From positions 156,238 to 220,237 of the forward strand of contig CABFPE010000189.1 of the NCBI GenBank assembly GCA_900660155.1: a stretch of DNA of 64,000 nucleotides. Reading direction: 5' to 3'. Source of the DNA: Hofstenia miamia (Eukaryota > Xenacoelomorpha > Acoela > Hofsteniidae). Position 1 is the stretch's first letter, and each line of letters begins with the position of its first letter. Under the pieces are notes generated by a model. That model did no database searches and had not been told where the DNA came from. It saw only the letters and a list, made by a program, of their open reading frames with translations. Below, one piece after another: positions 11,096-23,879 of this stretch. The position numbers were made by a program, and so were the translations under genes.

Positions 11096-14000
11096 GTATT
11101 TTTATCTCATTTTCTAAGTTTTGGAAATTTATAAATTTATTTATGTCCTATATATGCGAACTTGACATTTTATTGGGGAAATAATTAAAAATATTTTCTA
11201 GAATGAACTTCCTGCTCTAACAATTTCGCATGAATAGCATTTTGGTAGAACAATATCAAGCTCTTTTTAAAATTACATAAAATATCCTACTTAGGTGAGC
11301 GAGATAACACTAAAGTTCAACAATTCCAAAAGAATATGTTGAAAGCCGAATTTGATTTGTAGCAAATGTACAGCCCAACCTGCTTGCCAACTCAAACTTC
11401 TTTCATTAAGTGTTTACCAAATCAATTAATTTGTAATTTAACGCTAAACTCATTATATACGTGGATAGTTGTATTGAATTTGTTATCACAATATTTTTGT
11501 ATCTTTATGAACAAATACTGAAATTAAGAGTCTTTATTCAAAGGGTTCTAAAGTAAAACCACTATTGTAGTGCAAAATTTTGCTAAAATATTTACAGAAC
11601 GCCCATAATTGTAATTGTCATTTGTTGTGAACAACATTGAACTTTAAAACAGACGATATTTCTCTCGGGAATCATGTCCTTTTTCCGGTAATTAAAGTTA
11701 AATGTAAATTTATGGTGAACAATTTAACACTGAGAAATTCTTAATGTTGAAATATAACATTAATAAATAGACGTAAATGCGAGTGAGTAAGAATGATCCG
11801 AAGGGAGAACGTTTTACAATTTTAATTCCCCCATCCATTATAACAGATTACCAAATGTTGTAAATTTATGTTCTATCCGCTATATATGGTTATGCTTCAT
11901 TGGCTATTGTCACTCAAAGCGATTAAGTGTAATTCGTTGTTATTTTAAAAATCCATGAAAAATTTTAAATCAACAAAAAGTTAATGTAATAGTTTTACTT
12001 TAGCTAGAAGCAAGGGTAATACTTTCCTTCAAAAACTATTTAAGTGTATGAAAGAATTTCCATATTGTCTTCATTCACGCTTTGGGAAGTAATGAAATTC
12101 CATTCGCACAAATAATGTAAGTTTATCTATCCAAAATTAGCATCGCTTTTTGCCTTAAATCTCAAGCCTGGAGGATTTCCTCTCGCTATCTAACTCTGGA
12201 TTGGACTATGATATTAATACAAAACTATGCACAAGGGTTTTTTTATATCAGGCCTATCAATTTGCAAGGTTCAGAAATTTGATGTTATCAATATCTTTAT
12301 CACGTCATCATAATTAAAAATTTGGATACTTTCTTGAAATATATTTAATATTGGTTTTAAAAGTTGGAACTGTTGAAATTAATTAAAATTCATTCCTAAC
12401 TTACCAAATATTGTTTTTTTGTGCATATTACATACTTTTTTATATTAATAATAGTCATATATTTTTACGAAATTTGAAAAATTATGCCTGGTTGAAAAAT
12501 AATGTCATGCATGAAATGTGCAGATATTTGGAATTTTTTTATTTAAACAAAAGTCACCAAATCTCACTAAGAAAGCACTTCAACTTTCTAAACAAAGAAA
12601 AAAGGTTATTAGGAAGAGGAAGGGGAGAAATTCTCCTTTTCAGGTTTAATGCTTCAGAAGTTCCTCTGTACAAATCCTTGCTTCATATTTATTAAAAGCT
12701 TATCAAAAGTGGATTTGCAAAATATACTTACTGTATTCATAGCTTGCTGATTTTAAATCAGCTCTAAGGTTTTCAGCTAACATTTAAGGCTCAAGAACAC
12801 GTATTTAGTTATATATTCTCAATTATTTTTCTCTTTTGTTGTACATGTTCATAATTTATTTAAAAAATTGGTTTACTATAAAACCTATTTTATTGCCCTA
12901 AAAGTATTTGCTCAAAGTCGATTATTCATTTTTATTCCGAGCCGGGATTTGTTCATACTAAGCGTTTAATTTCAAAATCCGAGCCCAAATCAGTTTGACA
13001 ATCCTGGTTTTGAGTTTCATATCTGTAAAATCAGGCTACTTTTCTATAAAATCTAACAATTTGCGACATGCTTGCCATTAAGCGCCACAAACCTCTTCAA
13101 TGCCTAAGAATCTAGTGTACAGTACAAAATTAGAAATGAGGTAAATAGGTTTAGAGCATTTAATTATTTACAATTGAAATTGTTTACAAGTGATTTGGCA
13201 TTTGCATTGTTCACCCCTAATTCGGTTATCTCTCACTTCACTAAGATAAAAGACGTTATCTATTTAAAAGGCGGAATTTAATAAAGTTCATCGCATAAAA
13301 TTCAATATAATTTATTAATTTTAAAATTTCTACTCTCTAAGTACACGACTCTCATCATTTTCACGTTAGTGAACTTAATGTTACGAGAATGTTGCACACG
13401 TTTAACCTCTTTGTATGCAAAACGAGTTACAATATATTACATAAATATTCAGCATCTCTTAGTGTACCATAATCAATATTCGTTTATCCACAGTTAAAAG
13501 CAGAATGTCTAGATAGATAATCTCTATAATTCAGCATTATATACAGATCGGTTTTTTTTGACAGCCCGACAAGTAGCATGTAATTGAGATAGAGAATGAA
13601 AACATTCAAGCTATCCTTAAGGTGAAAATTGATTTGGCTATTTAAAATTAATTTTATTTCTAAGCAAAGCATTTCATCAAATTACATTTGATTTGTTGAG
13701 GTCGTTTTGTGCGAAGATTATGGAAATCGTGTTGGTTAATTTTAGAAAGAAGTTCACAACAACAATAATTTACAACGTGTATATTTTATGTTAATAATTT
13801 AATTTCTAAAGTACCTTTTGGAACTCGATTGGCTACAAACAAAATAATTTGACGAGGACTAATGCTTACCACAAATCTGCAAATTTTGTGGCAAATTTAT
13901 TCTGCCGCTTTTCGATATACATGTACAGTAGATATTATTGAAAAAAAGTAATTTGCAGCGCATTTGTAAATTTTGAAGCAAGTTTGACGACTTACGTTAA

Positions 14001-14310
14001 TGCAAAATTTCACTGTGTAATTTGTGTATATAGGCGCGGTAACGATCATTGGGGTCTCATCTGAAATTAGGTTTGTGGTGAGCTAGGCGAACTGCCGGTT
14101 GAAGCAATATTGTGAGTTTTATTTACATGCTTGCTGGTGTTCAAGGATATGAGCGCGTTTCATCGTGTAAGTGTGACGAACTGGACATAGATCGTAGTTG
14201 CCACCTGCTTGTTTATTAGTCAGGATTGGTAAAAGGAAAGAGAGCCATAACCGGAACCCTATCAAAGGAAGAAGCTACAGAGTAAGTTGAGGTTCCAACT
14301 CTGTGGTCCA
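10851..14310. other. non-coding-looking AT-rich stretch
   Basis: No supported gene or clear element. A (TA)n run lies at 11058-11092. The open frame at 12411-12695 has low-complexity, Asn/Phe-rich composition and no motif. Confidence 0.5.
11058..11092. repeat. (TA)n microsatellite
   Basis: Uninterrupted TA dinucleotide run. Confidence 0.95.
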
Positions 14311-14686
14311 CAGGCGCGTAGTAGCCATGGGGGTTGAGGGACGAACCCCCTCCTCCTGGAAGGTCAGGCACCTCTTCTGGAGAACAAATCTAAAAGCAAA
14401 ATCAGCATGTAAAAATATAATTTGTTAATTCAATTGTTGTAACATTGCTCTCAATAAGGTCTATTTTGTCTATAATTTCAAAAAATTTTCGCGGGGCTCA
14501 CTTACTTGACCATTACTAGACGGCCTCACCCGTTAGCAAATTCCACCAATGTATGCAACATAAAATTACAATTTTCTGCACACTTGGTAAAATTTTACCT
14601 TAAATTTTGAAGAAAGTTAAAATTTTCATCAACCCATTCTGAATGCATGTCGACCCCCTTAGGTGATAATGTTGGCTACGGGTCTG
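14311..14686. mobile_element. hAT-like MITE (non-autonomous)
   Basis: The left end CAGGCGCGTAGTAGCCATGG and the complement of the right end (CAGACCCGTAGCCAACATT...GGGGGT) resemble each other. They also resemble the CAGGGGCGTAGCCAGG ends common in hAT-type MITEs of invertebrates. Flanking 8-mers agree at about 6 of 8 positions if the end is shifted by one base, so the target duplication is imperfect. No coding capacity. Confidence 0.5.
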
Positions 14687-15234
14687 CGTTCCACTAGAGC
14701 TCAACTGTGGTATTATTGATAACGCCAGATGTATATACTGAAGGAATCATGTGATACCACCGCTTCAGTCTTACAAACTGAATTCCTCCATCATGCAGCC
14801 CCGTATTTATAAGCAATTGGTTTGAAGAAGTTATAATACAGGCTCCATCAGTGATTAGCATTCTCGCAAAATGTCTAACCAACCCGACTAGAATTGTACA
14901 CTTGGTACTTAAACCTGAATCGACAAATTTGTTGGAACTTTTCTACATTGCTTACAATGTAAAATTAATATTCACCATTATTTGAGTTTTCATGTCTACC
15001 TTTCATAAATATATAATGTCCGGCCGCATAGTTACATATATCAGAAATTTGATGTAATGCACGACATTATTATCTAAGATAAGTACCGGCCCCAACGTGT
15101 AAATCGTGTCGGGTACAGCTCATCACTGGGCTTTGTGTATCAGAATTTGAACATACACAACATGTCAGTTTCTTGAAAATGTCAGATTTTTATTATAATA
15201 TTTCAACTGCTAGATTTTTAGTATCTTTTTTTAG
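14687..15234. other. spacer before the S1 exon
   Basis: No gene seen. The 3' end is a pyrimidine-rich tract ending TTTTTTTAG at 15234, the acceptor of the S1 exon. Confidence 0.45.
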
Positions 15235-15389
15235 ACTGTTAATTTTATTACCATTGTGTTCATTGTTATATCAATCTGTACATTTTGTGCCGGGACTCAC
15301 GAAGCCTTTATGGAAGACATCGATCCTCCCGAGCCAATTCCTGAGGACCAAACTTACTCCAAGTCAAATCAAATCAAGTCATCATCAGG
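15235..15389 (+). CDS. Shaw: Shaw/Kv3-type K+ channel, exon with S1 and S1-S2 loop (exon 3 of the protein)
   Basis: Internal exon without a start codon. Acceptor TTTTTTTAG ends at 15234; donor CAGG|GTGAAG follows 15389; phase 0 in, phase 2 out. The translation TVNFITIVFIVISICTFCAG is a hydrophobic S1 helix, followed by THEAF. This fits the Kv pattern (I recall VVAFISVFFICISILSFCLKTHP in fly Shaw). An acidic, Pro-rich extracellular loop follows (MEDIDPPEPIPEDQTYSKS). Incoming phase 0 fits the exon ending at 20423, and outgoing phase 2 fits the S2-S3 exon at 1366. Both partners are on the same strand but on the wrong side in this assembly. A different frame over the same DNA is also open but shows no family motif. 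Confidence 0.87.
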
Positions 15390-15469
15390 GTGAAGCATTT
15401 CATTTGATATGCATACATAGACTCACGTTTAGATCTCCCTGCTACATATATATATATGTATATAAATAA

Positions 15470-15473
<4 letters not shown>

Positions 15474-15510
<37 letters not shown>

Positions 15511-16528
15511 NNNNNNNNNNNNNNNNNNNNNNNNNNNNNNNNNNNNNNNNNNNNNNNNNNNNNNNNNNNNNNNNNNNNNNNNNNNNNNNNNNNNNNNNNN
15601 NNNNNNNNNNNNNNNNNNNNNNNNNNNNNNNNNNNNNNNNNNNNNNNNNNNNNNNNNNNNNNNNNNNNNNNNNNNNNNNNNNNNNNNNNNNNNNNNNNNN
15701 NNNNNNNNNNNNNNNNNNNNNNNNNNNNNNNNNNNNNNNNNNNNNNNNNNNNNNNNNNNNNNNNNNNNNNNNNNNNNNNNNNNNNNNNNNNNNNNNNNNN
15801 NNNNNNNNNNNNNNNNNNNNNNNNNNNNNNNNNNNNNNNNNNNNNNNNNNNNNNNNNNNNNNNNNNNNNNNNNNNNNNNNNNNNNNNNNNNNNNNNNNNN
15901 NNNNNNNNNNNNNNNNNNNNNNNNNNNNNNNNNNNNNNNNNNNNNNNNNNNNNNNNNNNNNNNNNNNNNNNNNNNNNNNNNNNNNNNNNNNNNNNNNNNN
16001 NNNNNNNNNNNNNNNNNNNNNNNNNNNNNNNNNNNNNNNNNNNNNNNNNNNNNNNNNNNNNNNNNNNNNNNNNNNNNNNNNNNNNNNNNNNNNNNNNNNN
16101 NNNNNNNNNNNNNNNNNNNNNNNNNNNNNNNNNNNNNNNNNNNNNNNNNNNNNNNNNNNNNNNNNNNNNNNNNNNNNNNNNNNNNNNNNNNNNNNNNNNN
16201 NNNNNNNNNNNNNNNNNNNNNNNNNNNNNNNNNNNNNNNNNNNNNNNNNNNNNNNNNNNNNNNNNNNNNNNNNNNNNNNNNNNNNNNNNNNNNNNNNNNN
16301 NNNNNNNNNNNNNNNNNNNNNNNNNNNNNNNNNNNNNNNNNNNNNNNNNNNNNNNNNNNNNNNNNNNNNNNNNNNNNNNNNNNNNNNNNNNNNNNNNNNN
16401 NNNNNNNNNNNNNNNNNNNNNNNNNNNNNNNNNNNNNNNNNNNNNNNNNNNNNNNNNNNNNNNNNNNNNNNNNNNNNNNNNNNNNNNNNNNNNNNNNNNN
16501 NNNNNNNNNNATATATATATATATATAT
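15474..16528. other. (TA)n repeat interrupted by a 1000-N assembly gap
   Basis: TA repeat up to 15510, then exactly 1000 N (15511-16510), then TA repeat again to 16528. The round number suggests a placeholder gap of unknown true size, caused by the repeat. Confidence 0.95.
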
Positions 16529-18280
16529 TTTGGAAAATGACATATTCAAAATGTGTAATATATACAACCATATTTACAAAGTGAATATCTACATGATTTT
16601 ACAAATATTTTTAAGAAAAGTAATACGAGGAATTCTTAACTATGCCATGTATACAAGTGCATATCTTAAAACTAAGTCCAAAATGCAATTAAGACAAATC
16701 GATTTTTTCTCCTGTTGTTATCTCTTTAAATAAACTACAACGCAGATTCCAGGAATATTATACAATTACAATAATTAGTTTGTGTGAAAATCCACGATGT
16801 AGTTATAAATTGGATGATAATCACGATGATGATAATGAGATGGGAAAATTTAATATCTTGCTATTTACATTAGTTTACATTAATTTGAGGTAGGTGGTTC
16901 AAACCCTATCTGGGAAATTTTAGAGACCTCAACTAGGCACTACATAATCATGAAGAAAGAATGTTCGTTAACCACATCTGCAAAAACCAATAAGATCAAT
17001 CTCAATAAATTGGCCTTATGATTTTTGTAGGTTAGGGATTAGGATGGAGTGACACTATTTTTGATTCTAAAAAATCGAATTCAAAAAAGCTCACTCTACT
17101 TCTAAGACCACATTTTTTCGTGTTTTCATTAGGTTGTATTCTTAACTGTGATTGCTACACCCAATTTGTACTTGTAAGGGCACAAATTTGTAAAGTCCTC
17201 AAATGTTAATTCAATTTTATAGTCATGGTCTAATACTGTACGCAATTTTGTAGCGCTTCAAAAAACTAAGAAAACATATATAAAATTTCCCAGGTTTTCT
17301 TTACTTCCTTTATCAAAATAAGCCTTTAAAATATCCTTGTATTAAAATTGCAGTACATGTAAACAGTTAAATTTAATGGAAATTTTCAGTCTGTGTATAA
17401 TTTCTATTCGAGACTAAAATGCCTACGGCCACCTATTCGCTTAGGTTGGACAAGAAATGAATATGATGCACCTGCAATGCACAATTATATCTAATTTTGC
17501 AAATAATATATTTTATATAATTCCCATAAATATTATCAATTTGTTATTCAACCCTTGTTCAACAAACTATTCATTGCTCTCAATATTGATTTTGTTGTTT
17601 TTCCATACATTATGTAATCCTGTTGGTAACATACTAAATATTGATCTGCAAATGCGGCTTGCGGTCCCGGATATGGGCGGATTTTGAGAAACAACATGGA
17701 CAATGCCGGGTCAAAAAGGGCATCCCCTTTCAATGTTTGGATTGGGACGGGGAATGACAAAGATGATTCATTAAATTTCACATTGTATTAGTATTTTTCA
17801 AGAAGAAACACGAGTTTGAATTCATCCATTAATTCAGTTCACTCTATATTTTAATGCTCTATCGATATGCTTTTCATAAAGTGTTGAAGTTGAATTTTTT
17901 AATGCAACATTAAAGCTTTCACAATTATTTTTAATAACAGTAAGTTTGCTATTACTATGATCGATTTAAATATTATCGCCTTAAATATTACCTAGAAATA
18001 AATTTTTTATAAACCTCAAATTCTTGGTTTGGCATATCCTATGAAATTAATATGAATAAGAAGCATTTCCAAAAAACAATTGCCATTAAGATGGGAAGAA
18101 AATTCTGCTACCAAAAATAATAACTGTGCAAAAAGAGCAAAACTTCGTCCCGCGGCAATATATTGAAGAACCAGGTAGATACTGGAAAAGTTCGTTGACA
18201 AACAAATGGGAGGGCTTAGAAGGGAACATTTTCAAGATATCAAACTGCATAATTAAAAGGACGTTCTACTGATCAAGCTC
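16529..18280. other. non-coding-looking stretch
   Basis: No gene supported. A B-box-like word (GGTTCAAACCC near 16893) occurs without an A box, so I do not call a tRNA or SINE. Confidence 0.45.
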
Positions 18281-19771
18281 GACAAAAAAGCAAAACATAA
18301 ACGTAATTGTGATTGACTAAAGCAAAGCGTTCGATACAGTTAAACCGAATCAGAATGAAATTCAAGAATTATGAAATATGATATCTTCATATGAAAGTTT
18401 TTTAAATTCAAGATTTGTGCAGACTAAAATTGGCAAAATGCAATACCAAATGTCAGAACTAAATCCAAGGGGAATATCAGAGGTACTGTCAGCAGCCTAA
18501 AGTTAGTTACTTTGATGATAAATGATGTTGCTCCCATTAATTATTAAATTTCAAGATTAAAGTTGCTGATGATTTAACTATTACAATAATAGAAATAGCG
18601 CAAAAGGAAATATTAAACATGAAACAATATGCAGATAAAACTAGACTTATAATTAATATCAAGAAAACGAAAGAATCGATAATTAGCATCAGTGAAGAAA
18701 ATTCTGACCCTCCGAAAGAAAAGAGGTTTAAGTTTCTTTAATATCTAAGAGGAGAAACCATTCCAAAATGTCACTAATGAAAATATATACTAGAGATGAG
18801 TGCGGTGAGGCAATACCGAGGTATTGCACGTTGCGGTATACAGCCATAGCGATTTGCACAATTGCGGTGGTTAGCGGTAGAATTTAAGCAACTTGCGGTG
18901 GCATAGATGTTATACAGATAACGTATTTTTCTTAAGACTTAAGGTCTCTAAAGTGAATGCTCGCCAAAATTGTAGAAATATCTTTAATTACAAAAAAGGT
19001 AATTTAATTGTAACAGTTGATTTCTTAGTATCTACTTTCTCAATAATAATAATAATAATAATAATAACAATAATAACAACAATAATTATAATAATAATAA
19101 TAATAATAGTAATTACTGTTTCTGAATCAAAACTAATAGATTTCACATACAAAATATGAAATGTAATTTTTACATATTTCATGGAAAATTGGATACTACT
19201 CTAAAAAATTGAGTGAATTAACAAAATACCTAAAAAATTGTTATTATACTTTCCTTTAAATGATTCATAATCTAAAGAAACCATTCAGAAGTATCTGTGT
19301 TTTTCATGAAATAAAAATAGACATTATTGCGGAATATCGCGTTAAAGTTTCATTTATTACGGTGATTTGCGGTAAAAAATGAACATTGAGGTGTTTAGCG
19401 GTGAAGTTTTTTCTCTGCGTGGAAAAATTTTTACAAAGCCTATACTGCGCTCATCTCTAATATATACATCGTATGTAGAGTCAAAATTGGTAAATTCTCC
19501 ACTTCATTATACCAAATTTGATAACATTGCAGAGCAGGCTTCATCATTTATTGGTACACATCAGATACAAAACCTTAGTGCTATCATAAACAAAAGAATT
19601 TTAAAGGAATTTACAAAAGCGTATAAAGATCAAAATCATTCGTTACACTCTTTTGTAAAAGACATAAAATTGTCTTTATCTGAAAGAACGCAAATGCTCC
19701 AACTTCCCAGGATGTATACGAATAATAGTGAAAAGTCATTTCCCTTTGTTGGTTACATAATGAATTTCTAA
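18281..19771 (+). pseudogene. LINE reverse transcriptase relic, split by a MITE
   Basis: Decayed non-LTR reverse transcriptase on the + strand. Visible pieces in order: VIVID.SKAFDTVK near 18305 (RT motif with catalytic Asp); NSRFVQTKIG and a degenerate RGISEGTVSS near 18410-18500; VADDLTI near 18562-18582 (the F/YADD box with Val for the aromatic). After the inserted MITE comes a C-terminal part from 19468. It includes ILKEFTKAYKDQNHSLHSFV and LPRMYTNNSEKSFPF, the tail pattern of Jockey/CR1-like LINEs. Several stops and frame changes are present before the MITE. The segment after it is open from 19379 (MITE-derived start) to the stop at 19769-19771. The family is distinct from the LINEs at 36.5 and 59.4 kb. 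Confidence 0.75.
18791..19459. mobile_element. hAT-type MITE, 669 bp, with perfect 8-bp target duplication
   Basis: The left end TAGAGATGAGTGCGGTGA and the complement of the right end TAGAGATGAGCGCAGTAT form terminal inverted repeats. The 8-mer ATATATAC occurs directly outside both ends (18783-18790 and 19460-19467), the target duplication length of hAT elements. Subterminal GCGGT words repeat near both ends (18801, 18832, 18863, 18875, 18893; 19362, 19371, 19398), like hAT transposase binding sites. The middle holds an (ATA)n/(AAT)n tract at 19042-19108. No transposase. It interrupts the LINE relic; its clean duplication suggests a more recent insertion. Confidence 0.9.
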
Positions 19772-20195
19772 ATATAATTTGAATCATTTGTAATAGTAAT
19801 AATAATGTTCAGGTTTATGAATATTGAAGTATATATTAATATACTTTTATACATAAAACTATAAAAACGTTTGAAAAATATTTGGTGTGAGAAACTATAT
19901 ATATATTTATACCTTGAAATATTCTTATTGCTAAAGTAGCGTCTCATTTTCTCATAATTAATGCAACTGAATCATTTTCAATATTTAAAATATAATTGAA
20001 ATACTGTTTAATATTGGCCATTGGCAGTTTTACAAATATTGAAAATTTTTTCTTTGTGACACAACTGATAATACTCTAGGAAAGATGCACGCTCCGAGAA
20101 AATGTATTCCACTGAAGTTTATTCGTAATGATAACATGTATTCATAATAAATAATTATCTATTATTAATTGAATCACTATTTGCGTGTACTTTAG

Positions 20196-20423
20196 GTTGA
20201 ACCATGCTGTTGGATGACGTATACAAGACATAGAGACACTAGAGATACTTTAATAGTTTTAGACGAATTGATGATTGACCGGATTGCAGATCGAGAGGAG
20301 AACTTAAAAGCTCTTAATGCAAAATTTGGTGTTGAGTCAGTTCAGAAAGCTTCTCAATGGAAAAGACTTCAAATTAAAGTGTGGCAACTATTTGATGAGC
20401 CTCACTCTTCAACATGGGCAAAG
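20196..20423 (+). CDS. Shaw: Shaw/Kv3-type K+ channel, second T1 exon and T1-S1 linker (exon 2 of the protein)
   Basis: Internal exon of 76 codons; acceptor CTTTAG ends at 20195, donor AAAG|GTAGGT follows 20423; phase 0 at both ends. It begins VEPCCWMTYTRHRDTRDTL, which contains the CC pair of the T1 zinc site of Shaw/Shab/Shal channels and the sequence that directly follows LDSNQ in Kv3 proteins. The helical T1-S1 linker follows (LQIKVWQLFDEPHSSTWAK), stopping just before S1. The exon that should precede it is at 57162-57488, 37 kb downstream, and the one that should follow is at 15235-15389, upstream. No other copy of either neighbour exon is visible. Confidence 0.93.
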
Positions 20424-21359
20424 GTAGGTTCATTTTTTGTGTGACTCAGGCAATTGTTTTAATAAATCATTAAACCATTTTAGGTTACCCTAAACTTTGC
20501 AAACATGAATTCAGCAAGTTAAGTTTAGGTTTCAAAACTTGCAACCCAATAGTGGAAACAGTATAGAACTACCCTGTCTAAGGCGAAAGACCGTTTTTTA
20601 AATTATGTTTGCTAAGATTCAATTCAACTAAATAAATATTTTCTTTTGAAAATTGACAGAAGCATTAATGTTAATCTAAATGATAAGCTAACTAAAAGTT
20701 TTTTTTTAAATTTCGATTTAATTTAAGCTACGTAGTTTAAGGCTGTACGTGATCAGTCTTAGTATACAAGTATCTCTATAGGATAAAATTGAAAAGTTCA
20801 AATGTTAAAAGTTTGACTTCAAATATTTCTTTCCAACCCTTAACAATGCATTAGAAATATCGTAGGTTATGCCATGCTATTTTAAATTCATATTTATTAA
20901 AGGTTTTAATTACCTCCCCGACATCAAAAGGAGTAAATAACTTTATTAGCTGCATTCTGGTATTCATTTATTAAAATTCGTCTAATCTTTGGCGTAATAA
21001 AATAATCTATTATATTTAATTTGCACTGGTGGTATCTGTCAAGTTGCATAATATGTTCTAGAATTAAATTTAAATTGATTAGGACATTAGCGACACTTGA
21101 TTTCTTAGCATGAAAGGGATTAACAACAAACACTTGTACTATTCGCATGAATTATTTAAATTTAAAATGGGGATTTATAAGAACTCATGTAAAAGATTCC
21201 CAATCGTCGTAGGATGAAGCTGATGAATTAATGACGTCCGTAATCATTTAAGTAATACATTAACAATTTTTAATATACCAAAGGTTTTGTGCACTTTTTC
21301 AAACAAGTTTGCTCAAGATTATAGGAAATTTAGAGGCTTCATCATTTAAATAGATTATG

Positions 21360-21540
21360 TTTGAAAGAAGAGACACTCTTCTATCTTGTGGTGTTTTTAG
21401 ACCCTGATTATCATTATTATTTCATTAGTTGTGAGTGTTAGCAATGTCTTGGAAGAAACCATCAAATAATTTTTAATAATTCCTGAGAAGTTTTGGGTTG
21501 AGCTTATATTAATATGTTTTTCACGTTATATCCCACGAAA
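21360..21540 (+). repeat. interspersed repeat family R1, copy A
   Basis: Shares the word series GAAAGAAGAGAC...TCTATCTTGTGGTGTTTT...TTCATTAGTTG...AATTCCTGAG with the copies at 23.9 and 28.6 kb. Family unknown; no coding capacity. Confidence 0.55.
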
Positions 21541-21734
21541 GGACTTTAAATGAATAACTAGAAACAAGAATTGAATTAAATTTTAAAATAAAGCCTAATG
21601 AAAATATTATTTTCAATTGTGAAAATCGGATAAAATACTAAAAACTATATGATTAATAATTTTTTTATTAATTTAATACGTCGAAATTACTGCTATTTTG
21701 CTTCCATAATAATAAAATAACTGCAGTCAAAAAC

Positions 21735-21936
21735 ATGTGTCTTATGATTTAGTGTTTACACGGTGATAGCGTGACAGAAGACATACAATAAAATCAAAAT
21801 TATTTGATCTACATCTGTTTTATAATTACCCTACTTGAGAGTTCGTATGTCTTATGTTTTGGGTGTTTACACGCTACATATGTCTTGAGATAATTGGAGA
21901 CAGATCTGTCTTATGTCTCGCGTAAACAGGGTAATA
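21735..21936 (+). repeat. three imperfect direct repeats with TGTTTAC cores
   Basis: The pattern GTCTTATG followed by GTTTACACG or GTAAACAGG occurs near 21738, 21848 and 21907. The forkhead-like core TGTTTAC/GTAAACA lies at 21753-21759, 21864-21870 and 21922-21928. ATTACCCT (21825) and AGGGTAAT (21928) are inverted. Could be a regulatory cluster or a small mobile-element remnant. Confidence 0.4.
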
Positions 21937-23879
21937 GTGGATTTCATTAAAAACTTAATTATTTTTTGTTTATTTATACCATTACTTTGTTTATAATTTA
22001 TGACTGCAGACTGTTTTGTCATTTGCAGATTCTTTATTAGCTTTGATCTCCTTAGAAAATCTACAGATCAGAAGAAAAACTAAATTACGCTTTCCAAATT
22101 TGAAGTTTGGAAAACTAATTTTAAAATGCAATAAAAATTAAGATTACAATAACCTAATATGATAGAAAAAAATAGACATTTCTTGGCAATTGGGGGTGAA
22201 AATTTTGAAAATCCAATCCCAAGAGTTGGCGATTTGTTTTCTTTCAAAGAAATTTCCTCGAATTCTCATTATTGCATTACAGATAAAATGAGAGTTCGAT
22301 AAATTAACGCAATGTCAAAATTTGAAATAAGAGTTGAAAACAATAATGTTTAAAAATTTGTAATTAATAGTGGTTCTAGAATCAAAGCTATTCTATTATA
22401 ATACTAACAGGTTTTCTATCAATATCAACCATTAATCATATAGCACCTCAATCCTTCTTCATATAACAGCTTAAAATTGTGATAAGATGTGGGAAAACAA
22501 ATTTTCTTACGTTTAAAACACGGGTTTGAAGCTAGAAAATATTAAAAATGATAAATATTGTAAATTTAGAAGAGCAGACAAGGTCATTTAAAATAATAAT
22601 ATTATAAATGCATATTGCATAAATTAAAATAATTGAATTATATTCAAAACACTTCGGCGCCTCTTATTTTTGTATGCTAGTAATTCTAGTTGCTGTAACC
22701 TGTCATTATGTAAGCTTTTGACTGGCTAATTTGAATTCATCGCATGACAAAGAGAAATATACTGTTCTTGCAATTAGAACATTGTTTGACACCTGAAATA
22801 TTAAATCATTGAAATATTTTAACATGCAAGACTTCAAATGTTGTCTAGTAAGCAAATTTAGCAATTTCAACACCTTCTTCTAAACGTTTCCCTAAACACA
22901 AAGGACGTAATTAATCCTTGTTCACTTACATGTTATATAGAGTCATCAATTTATTATTTCGGAAAATATTGAATGAAATTTACAAATTACAAAGCATAAC
23001 CTGCATGGTCTTTAAATTTCTAAATTTAGAAAAAACATTGCTTCAATTTTTTTTAATTTATGGGATTTTAAGGTATTTACTACTAAAGATCTATGAGGCC
23101 AGAAAATTCTATTCCAGTCACAATTAGTGCGATTGAATTTGGTATCAGTCCCGCCTCCTTTCACTGCCTTAAAATTTCTTAGTCCCATTTAATTCCATGG
23201 CATATCTTTTATTTTGGCGCAATTTGTAAATATTTGAAGTAATACCCCCAAAATCGGTCATCCTAGTTTTTTTATTTATGTTTCCTGCTCCTTGATAGTC
23301 TCAGCGCGTTGAAATATTTATGCCTCTTCCCAATGTTCTGAATGGTTGCGCGTAACTCTACCTCACTTTCAATTCACTGCTCCTTACATTAAAAATATTC
23401 TATGTATTTAAACCTATTGCCACTAGTGCTACTTTTAATTAACAATTTTCGAACAATGTTTTCGAAGCCTGTTAGGAAAAAATTTTGCATGGACATATCT
23501 AAAGGCAAGGTCCGCTCATGCAATGATGAAGATATGCGCTAAAACATGTGCGTATGCGTGAAATACATGCAAATAAGAATTTTTTCATTGAGAATTAAGA
23601 TTTTTGTAAAAATATTAAAATTATTTCTATGCCTAGTGTTCAAATAATGAAGCGGTCTAATGCCCATGGGAACGACAACTAGCTTGAAGTATGTGTTTTC
23701 GGAAGACAATATATGTGAGACCCGTCCAGGCCCGCCGTGCGCAAAATCTTTAACCTTATATCAACTAGCATTACCTTAAAGTAAAAACCGCTTTTTCCAC
23801 ATTTTGAAGAATAAGTGGGTTTAATGAACATTGAAATAACAAGTAATCAAATCAAATATGTTTCTTACTGGGGATAGAC

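Noticed and set aside
15173-15469. 98-codon frame with a start codon over the S1 exon
   Set aside because: It is a different frame from the one that gives the S1 helix and fits the splice phases; no family motif.
15374-16571. Two long open frames across the N gap
   Set aside because: They consist of undetermined bases and TA repeat (Tyr-Ile runs), not sequence evidence.
16870-16920. B-box-like GGTTCAAACCC suggesting a tRNA or SINE
   Set aside because: No A box at the right distance and no cloverleaf that I can fold.
18893-19182. Open frames rich in Ile over 19.0-19.1 kb on both strands
   Set aside because: Translation of an (AAT)n tract inside the MITE.
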